Shown: positions 6,609-11,554 of the stretch, in pieces
Numbering within the stretch: position 1 is the stretch's first letter
Layout: each line of letters starts with the position of its first letter
Source of the DNA: Acidobacteriaceae bacterium
Lineage (GTDB): Bacteria; Acidobacteriota; Terriglobia; Terriglobales; Acidobacteriaceae
Length of the DNA: 11,554 bases
Direction: 5' to 3'
Assembly: GCA_003135495.1 (NCBI GenBank)
Contig: PLBX01000289.1
Span: 1 to 11,554 of the forward strand
The notes under the pieces: model-generated
Databases searched by the model: none
What the model was told of the DNA's origin: nothing
Seen by the model: the letters and a program-made list of their open reading frames with translations, nothing else
Made by a program: the position numbers and the translations under genes

Positions 6609-7628
6609 ATGGCATTTCCCGCCAACCGTTTGCGTCGTTTACGGCGCACTGAAGGCCTGCGAACGCTGGTTCGCGAAACCAGGCTTTCGCCGGAGTCCTT
6701 CGTTTATCCGCTTTTTATATGCCCCGGGAACGGAGTCAGAAAAGCAATAGGCTCGATGCCTGGCGTGTTCAACCTTTCGGTAGATGAGGCTGTAAAGGAA
6801 GCCCGTGCGACTCGATCCCTCGGAGTGTTGTCGATCATTCTCTTCGGACTGCCGGAGAAGAAGGATGAGGTGGCGACGGGCGCGTGGGCAGAGGACGGTA
6901 TCGTGCAGCGCGCAGCACGCGCGATTAAGAGTGAAGTGCCTGATTTGCTGGTGATGGGTGACGTCTGCCTCTGCGAATACATGTCGCACGGGCATTGCGG
7001 CATTGTGAAAGCGGAGCGGCGATCGCTGGGAGCGGCTGCGGCTCCGCCGGCGATCAGTGAGTACGAGATCATAAATGACGCTAGTTTAGAACTGCTTGCT
7101 CGGACGTCGGTTTCGCTGGCGCGATCAGGAGTCGATATCATCGCTCCCTCAGACATGATGGATGGCCGGGTGGGCGCGATCCGCAGTGCGCTAGATCAGG
7201 CTGGTTTTGAGAATACCCCTATTCTTTCCTATGCAGCCAAGTTCTCTTCGGGCTTCTACGGCCCTTTCCGGGAGGCAGCAGATTCGGCGCCGCAATTTGG
7301 AGATCGCCGTTCCTATCAAATGGATCCGGGGAACATTCGCGAAGCGATGCGGGAGATTGAGTTAGATATAGAAGAGGGCGCGGACATGATCATGGTGAAA
7401 CCCGCCATGCCATATCTCGATGTAATTGCTGCCGCACGCGACCGGTTCGACCTGCCTTTGGCGGCCTATCAAGTCTCCGGAGAGTACGCAATGATTGAAG
7501 CGGCCGCTCGCAACCAGTGGATTGACCGGGAGCGGGTAATGATGGAGTCGTTGCTCTCTATTCGCCGCGCCGGAGCGAGCATTATCTTGACTTATTACGC
7601 GAAGGAAGCCGCGAAGCTTCTGGCATAG
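6609..7628 (+). CDS. hemB: Delta-aminolevulinic acid dehydratase (porphobilinogen synthase)
   Basis: A 339-residue cytosolic enzyme that condenses two 5-aminolevulinate molecules into porphobilinogen, the first common step to heme and other tetrapyrroles. Both Schiff-base lysines are visible: K211 in [15 protein letters not shown] and K264 in [10 protein letters not shown]. The metal site has three cysteines, C120, C122 and C130 ([13 protein letters not shown]), so it is the zinc-dependent type rather than the Mg-only Asp-rich type. [14 protein letters not shown] (179-192) is the family signature. A loop of about 15 extra residues (Ala/Pro-rich, around 132-158) follows the third cysteine, before the LELL helix. 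The ATG at 6609 gives the standard N-terminus. It is divergent from the sensor kinase, and the sigma-factor gene starts 82 bases after its stop. No clear terminator was found, so read-through is possible. Confidence 0.97.
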   Translation: MAFPANRLRRLRRTEGLRTLVRETRLSPESFVYPLFICPGNGVRKAIGSMPGVFNLSVDEAVKEARATRSLGVLSIILFGLPEKKDEVATGAWAEDGIVQRAARAIKSEVPDLLVMGDVCLCEYMSHGHCGIVKAERRSLGAAAAPPAISEYEIINDASLELLARTSVSLARSGVDIIAPSDMMDGRVGAIRSALDQAGFENTPILSYAAKFSSGFYGPFREAADSAPQFGDRRSYQMDPGNIREAMREIELDIEEGADMIMVKPAMPYLDVIAAARDRFDLPLAAYQVSGEYAMIEAAARNQWIDRERVMMESLLSIRRAGASIILTYYAKEAAKLLA

Positions 7629-7655
7629 CTTTAACACTGGCAAATCCCACAAATC

Positions 7656-7687
7656 TTGATCTTATTCCACCAATAGTATTGTAAAAT
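7656..7687 (+). promoter_or_regulatory. Tentative promoter region of the sigma factor operon
   Basis: TAAAAT (7682-7687) resembles a -10, and TTGATC (7656-7661) a -35, but the 20-base spacer is too long for a standard sigma-70 promoter. The 82-base gap after hemB is AT-richer than its surroundings. If the sigma factor drives its own operon, its target motif would be in this gap; I cannot derive that motif from one copy. Confidence 0.3.
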
Positions 7688-7710
7688 CCCACCCGACTTG
7701 GAGTAACACT

Positions 7711-8385
7711 GTGTTGAGCTACTTGCGATACCCGTCGGAAGAACTGGTGAAAGCCTGCGCTTCCTCAAAGGACGAGAACGCCTGGTTGGAGTTCGTCCGA
7801 CGTTTTCGCGCGGTGATTGCCGGGGCTGTATTGAGAACCGCTCAGGGTTGGGGCGAGTTATCCCGGTCACAAATAGACGACCTCATCCAGGATACTTACC
7901 TCAAGCTTTGCGAAAACGATTGCCAATTGCTGCGTTCATTCCAGCCCCGGCAGGAAGATTCTATTTTCGGATTTCTGAAAGTGGTAGCGGCGAATGTTGT
8001 GCACGATCATTTCAAGTCGGCGTTGGCCGCCAAGCGTGGTGCTGCCAAGACCGTCGCAGACCCCATCAATCTAGAGTCAACTTTGGCCAGCGACGATGGC
8101 TTCCGAGGACTGGCCCATCGTCTTCAGCTGCAGCAGATCGACGATGTTCTGAGACGGGTGACGGCAGGTGAGGATCAGGAAAGAAAATGCGCGATTTTTT
8201 GGCTTCGTCACCGGCAAGGTTTCACGGCGCGTGAGATTGCAGCTATCCCTTCCATTGAATTGACTACCGAAGGAGTGGAGAGCGTGCTTTTGCGTCTGAC
8301 AATTATGATTCGAAGTCACGTACTCGGTTCTGAGCCGCATCGCGAAGTGAAGGTTTTGAAGCGGCAAAATCGTTCTAGTAAGTAG
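7711..8385 (+). CDS. RNA polymerase sigma factor, sigma-70 family (ECF-like)
   Basis: A 224-residue sigma factor with only regions 2 and 4. Region 2 spans about 24-105: IDDLIQDTYLKLCEN (55-69) is the core-binding helix, and the FGFLKVVAANVVHDHFKS segment (86-103) corresponds to the -10 recognition and melting helices. A variable linker (106-135) follows. Region 4 spans about 138-205, with a helix-turn-helix around GFTAREIAAIPSIELTTEG (170-188) and VESVLLRL. The GTG start is supported by GGAG at 7700-7703, seven bases upstream; no ATG alternative keeps region 2 complete. The anti-sigma/CHAT gene begins 16 bases downstream with its own ribosome site, so the two are almost certainly one operon. 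Regulation by that partner is inferred from its zinc motifs. Divergence from classical RpoE makes the exact ECF group unclear. Confidence 0.9.
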   Translation: MLSYLRYPSEELVKACASSKDENAWLEFVRRFRAVIAGAVLRTAQGWGELSRSQIDDLIQDTYLKLCENDCQLLRSFQPRQEDSIFGFLKVVAANVVHDHFKSALAAKRGAAKTVADPINLESTLASDDGFRGLAHRLQLQQIDDVLRRVTAGEDQERKCAIFWLRHRQGFTAREIAAIPSIELTTEGVESVLLRLTIMIRSHVLGSEPHREVKVLKRQNRSSK

Positions 8386-8390
8386 GAAGT

Positions 8391-8404
8391 GGGGAGTTAC
8401 TTTG
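8391..8404 (+). promoter_or_regulatory. Ribosome binding site that sets the TTG start of the CHAT gene
   Basis: GGGGAG (8391-8396) stands five bases before TTG at 8402-8404. This is the best start in the open frame: it lies just before the first zinc motif, and the next in-frame ATG (Met41) falls inside that motif. A rare TTG codon after a strong site may lower output relative to the sigma factor. Confidence 0.7.
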
Positions 8405-11400
8405 GAAGAGAATCTCCAGGGCCATATTGGAGCGCAGGAACTGGGACGGCTGTTAGAGGAATCCCGGCAGGGCGCCCACTCGGAGGAGGCAGCGGAGACC
8501 CACCCACATCTTGCCGCGTGTATGAGTTGCCGCGAACAATTTCAAGAACTGGTTGTTATGGACCGCCGATTGAAAAGAATGCAGCCAACAAGTGTGCCCT
8601 TACGCGATGGCGGCTGCCCAGATTCATCGTTATGGCGTCGGATCGCCGGCGGTCTGATTCCTCCCGGCCAGACTTTGATCAACATCGAACATGCCAGCCG
8701 TTGTGATTTATGTGGCCCATTGCTTCACCGGGCTGTATCTGAATTGACCGGTCTCAGCATGGAGTGGTCCGAGGCGGAGCGAAAGGCCATCGCAAACCTC
8801 GAAAGTGCGAATCCGGAGTGGCAGCGCCGATTGGTGCAACGAATCACCGGGCTCTCAATTTCTAAATTGCAAAAGTTGAAATGGAGGTGGTTGTCCGTTC
8901 CGCAACTCTCCATAGCGGCTCTATCTGCGTTGGCAATAATTGTGGCGGGATCGTGGATTGTGAGTCATGTAGACCAGCCTGCCGCAGCGGACAAACTTCT
9001 TGCCCGTGCGTACACTGAAAAGCGCACGCTGGAACTCAGGATCCGGGGAGCGGATTATGCGCCTTTGCGCATCTCGCGTGGAGTGGAGGCTTCTTTCAGT
9101 AACCGCCCTCCTACACTCTTAAAGGCAGAAGCGATAATTTCCGCGCAGTTGCAGTCGCATCCTGCAGATCCGGCATGGCTACGGGCGAAAGCCCAGGCGG
9201 ATGTGCTTGAAGGGAAGTACGACGCGGCGGTGGAGTCGTTGCGCCGCGCTTTGGAGTTAGATTCGCATTCGCCTGCGCTATTGACCGACCTTGCCACAGC
9301 CTACTTTCAGCGAGCCGAGCAGGAAGACCGTAAGGACGATCTCGGAGCTGCCTACGAGTTGTTGAGCCAAGCGCTTAAGGTAAGTCCGAATGATGCGGTA
9401 GCGCTCTTTAACCGAGCCATCGTAGCGGATCATCAATTCCTTTATCACCAAGCGCTTGATGATTGGGAACATTACTTGCGCGAAGATCCCTCCTCGCAGT
9501 GGGCCGAAGAGGCGCGTAATCGCGCCAATGCTGTCCGGGAAATGCTGAAGCAACATGGCAGCAAAGCAAACCTGCTGCTTTCACCTGAGCGTTTGGCCGG
9601 GCTGGATGCAAATTCAAGTATTGTCCTTGAACTGGATGAGCGCATCGATGAATATTTGCACGAGGCAGTGCGCTCGTGGTTACCGCAGGCTTTTCCGGAA
9701 GCCGGAACGCCGAATCCTGACGCCTCGAAGGCGCTTTTTTTTTTGGCGCAACTCGCTCAGCAACGACATTCCGATCGCTGGTTAGTTGATGTACTTCGGG
9801 GCACCCAGTCACCGAATTTTCCACCCGCCGGAGGAGCGCTTGCGCGCGCTGTCAGGGCTAACGACGAAGGTGCTTATAACATTTCCCATCAGCAAGCCGA
9901 GCTTGCGGAACATTTATTCAGTAATGAAGGAAACGCGGCTGGCGTGCTTCGCGCGAGATTTGAATGGTCTTTCGGCGCGCAAATGGAACGGAACGGCGGG
10001 CGTTGCCGGGCGGAAGCCGCCGCAGCACTCGCCGAGGCAGAACGCTACTCATACCCTTGGTTGCAAATTCAATTGGGCCTCGAAAAGGGAGTTTGCTCCG
10101 CTCTGATGGGCGATGTGGGCGCCGACGAAAAGGCCTCGGCTGAAGCCATGGCGAAGGCGAAGCGGGCAAACTATGAAGCGCTTTATCTGCGAGCAGTGGG
10201 TTTTGGGATAGTCGGTAATCTTGAGACGGGCGATCAAACCCGCGCCTTAAATCTGGCTGGTGACGGGTTGCGTCGCTTTTGGTCCGGACACTCTCCGGCA
10301 ATGCGTGGTTATAACCTCTACGATGATTTGGCATTCGCTGCAGAGGCTGCGGGGCAACCGCATCTTCAGTTGGCGAATTGGCGCGAAGCCATTGGCTTGG
10401 TCGACGGCGACGAGGACCTGCTGCTGCGAGCGGAAGCACATAGCATGATGGCTAAAGCAGCGGTAGCGGCGGAACAGCCACAAATCGCGGGACAACAGTA
10501 TTCCGAAGCCTCTCGTCTTTATGCTGTGGCCCCGCAAACCGAAGCAACACGCACTCATCGCATCGAGATCGAAATTAGAACGGCTCAATTTGAGGCGCGT
10601 CGCAATTCGTTGGACGCAGCTTTGGCGAGGCTGATTCGGGTCCAGAGCGAGATACGGCGACTCTCGGATAATTATCTGGCGCAGATGTTTTACTCCACAT
10701 TGGGAGAAGTGGAACTCAGAAGCGACCATTACAGGGAGGCGGAACAGTCATTTCGACCAGCGATGGCGTTTGCGGACCAAAGCCTGGCTTCGATCCACTC
10801 GGAAGAAGAAAGAATCAACTGGAGCAGGAATACCGCTTCCGTGTATCTCGGGCTTGCGGAAGCCGAATTAATACAGGGTCGATCGCGCGATGCGCTCGAA
10901 ACATATCAGCGCTACCTAGGAGCCCCTGAACGGTTGGAAAGCGGGGTGCGTTCGAATCTATCCGCCGACGCTGCAAGCGGACGAGATCTGATCCAGCCGC
11001 ATGCGTCTTTGATCGAGTCCCGCATCCCGCTCATGACGAAAGAGACAGTGCTCACTTACGCCGTGCTGCCGGACGGCTTGGCGATCTGGATCTATGACGA
11101 TCGCGGCATCAATGCCAGCTGGACGAAGGAATCCACCGACGATTTGAAAGAGTTGGCGCAGCGCTTTCGCGATTTGGCATCGGATCCGACGTCGGAGTCG
11201 ATTGCGATGCAACGCGATGGTCGCAGTCTTTACGAAGCGCTGATCGCGCCGGTGGAAGCGCGGCTCGTGCCGGGCCGCTCGTTGGTTATTGAGGCTGAAG
11301 GATGGCTTGCTGCCGTACCCCTCGAAGCCCTGATTGATTCAAATCATCATTATTTGATTGAACGTGCGGCAGTGATTCATTCTCTCGGTCAAGAAGCAGA

Positions 11401-11554
11401 GGTGAGCCTGCACAGCGATAGCGGCGCTGTATCGGAACTGCCTGCGCTCGTGGTTGCCAGCACTGCTTCTTCTCGCGCTGATGGTCTAATTCCACTGCCG
11501 GATGTTGCCGCGGAAGCGAATATCGTAGGCAGAGATTTTCATGCCGCGCGAATT
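8402..11554 (+). CDS. Zinc-finger anti-sigma / TPR / CHAT protease fusion (3' end outside window)
   Basis: The frame is open from TTG 8402 to the window end (1051 codons) and continues beyond; I translated it throughout and found no stop. Residues 1-110 hold two HxxxCxxC motifs, H36-x3-C40-x2-C43 and H97-x3-C101-x2-C104, the hallmark of zinc anti-sigma (ZAS) domains. A single membrane helix (about 168-188) follows a basic WRW stretch, so the zinc part should face the cytoplasm and the rest the periplasm. TPR-like helices fill about 240-385 (clearest at 257-365), with a second helical-repeat region at about 480-850. From about 880 the sequence matches the start of a CHAT (caspase-like peptidase) domain: ETVLTYAVLPDGLAIW, then LVIEAEGWLAAVPLEAL (961-977) and YLIERAAVIHS. 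The catalytic HG and AC motifs would lie past the edge. A ten-T run at 9735-9744 encodes Leu-Phe-Phe-Leu. It follows the sigma gene by 16 bases. Confidence 0.9.
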   Translation, partial: MEENLQGHIGAQELGRLLEESRQGAHSEEAAETHPHLAACMSCREQFQELVVMDRRLKRMQPTSVPLRDGGCPDSSLWRRIAGGLIPPGQTLINIEHASRCDLCGPLLHRAVSELTGLSMEWSEAERKAIANLESANPEWQRRLVQRITGLSISKLQKLKWRWLSVPQLSIAALSALAIIVAGSWIVSHVDQPAAADKLLARAYTEKRTLELRIRGADYAPLRISRGVEASFSNRPPTLLKAEAIISAQLQSHPADPAWLRAKAQADVLEGKYDAAVESLRRALELDSHSPALLTDLATAYFQRAEQEDRKDDLGAAYELLSQALKVSPNDAVALFNRAIVADHQFLYHQALDDWEHYLREDPSSQWAEEARNRANAVREMLKQHGSKANLLLSPERLAGLDANSSIVLELDERIDEYLHEAVRSWLPQAFPEAGTPNPDASKALFFLAQLAQQRHSDRWLVDVLRGTQSPNFPPAGGALARAVRANDEGAYNISHQQAELAEHLFSNEGNAAGVLRARFEWSFGAQMERNGGRCRAEAAAALAEAERYSYPWLQIQLGLEKGVCSALMGDVGADEKASAEAMAKAKRANYEALYLRAVGFGIVGNLETGDQTRALNLAGDGLRRFWSGHSPAMRGYNLYDDLAFAAEAAGQPHLQLANWREAIGLVDGDEDLLLRAEAHSMMAKAAVAAEQPQIAGQQYSEASRLYAVAPQTEATRTHRIEIEIRTAQFEARRNSLDAALARLIRVQSEIRRLSDNYLAQMFYSTLGEVELRSDHYREAEQSFRPAMAFADQSLASIHSEEERINWSRNTASVYLGLAEAELIQGRSRDALETYQRYLGAPERLESGVRSNLSADAASGRDLIQPHASLIESRIPLMTKETVLTYAVLPDGLAIWIYDDRGINASWTKESTDDLKELAQRFRDLASDPTSESIAMQRDGRSLYEALIAPVEARLVPGRSLVIEAEGWLAAVPLEALIDSNHHYLIERAAVIHSLGQEAEVSLHSDSGAVSELPALVVASTASSRADGLIPLPDVAAEANIVGRDFHAARI
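9735..9744 (+). repeat. Homopolymer T10 inside the CHAT gene
   Basis: Ten consecutive T at about codon 445, between the two TPR-like regions. Losing one T gives TAG at 9783-9785 and gaining one gives TGA at 9787-9789, both within about 16 codons. Either product would keep the zinc motifs, membrane helix and first TPR region but lose the CHAT domain. Confidence 0.8.

Noticed and set aside
8389..8706. Plus-strand ATG ORF of 105 codons after the sigma gene
   Set aside because: Wrong frame. The frame from TTG 8402 carries both zinc motifs and stays open to the window end.
9735..9744. T10 run as a sequencing frameshift breaking the gene
   Set aside because: The frame is consistent on both sides as given, so the length of ten T matches an intact gene.
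9408..10729. Several long minus-strand ORFs (9408-9824, 9918-10439, 10247-10729)
   Set aside because: All are antisense to the TPR region of the CHAT gene, rich in Arg/Pro/Ser, without recognisable domains.
1..11554. CRISPR array or insertion sequence, prompted by the TPR-CHAT / sigma resemblance to type III-E systems
   Set aside because: No spaced direct repeats, cas-like ORF, transposase or terminal inverted repeats were seen.

Overview
The window looks like bacterial chromosome of moderate GC with short intergenic gaps and no mobile element or CRISPR array. The best guess is an Acidobacteriota (Terriglobia-like) soil bacterium. This rests on remembered family resemblance, not a search: a sigma-70-family factor followed by a membrane TPR-CHAT protein, a small cysteine-rich protein ending in SCSDFY, and the style of the housekeeping proteins.

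Layout. The left edge holds, on the minus strand, the first 20 codons of an OsmC-type peroxiredoxin (1-61) and a small zinc-ribbon protein (206-454). A tRNA-Cys(GCA) lies on the plus strand (591-665), followed by about 310 bases without a convincing gene. Next come an APC-family amino acid permease (978-2351) and a PLP aminotransferase (2406-3506), 54 bases apart and probably co-transcribed. Dihydropteroate synthase folP (3587-4555) follows and converges on a large minus-strand membrane sensor kinase (4649-6397). The kinase keeps its ATP-binding motifs but has glycine where the phospho-accepting histidine belongs. Divergent from it is hemB, porphobilinogen synthase (6609-7628). The 211-base gap between the two holds a striking three-copy GGTTAC operator-like repeat at exact 10-base spacing.

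The right end carries the most interesting unit: a sigma factor with a GTG start (7711-8385) and, 16 bases downstream, a giant ORF with a TTG start (8402 to beyond the window, at least 1051 codons). The giant protein has two HxxxCxxC anti-sigma-type zinc motifs, one membrane helix, two TPR or helical-repeat regions and the start of a CHAT caspase-like protease domain. This suggests a one-protein anti-sigma factor, sensor scaffold and protease controlling the sigma factor made from the same operon. It recalls the TPR-CHAT / Csx30 / CASP-sigma logic of type III-E CRISPR systems, but fused into one polypeptide and with no CRISPR here. The catalytic His and Cys of CHAT would lie past the right edge and cannot be seen. 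A run of ten T inside the gene would, on slippage either way, give a product lacking the protease.

folP and hemB share a TAGAAT -10-like hexamer only 8-9 bases before the start codon and have no Shine-Dalgarno, suggesting leaderless transcripts.
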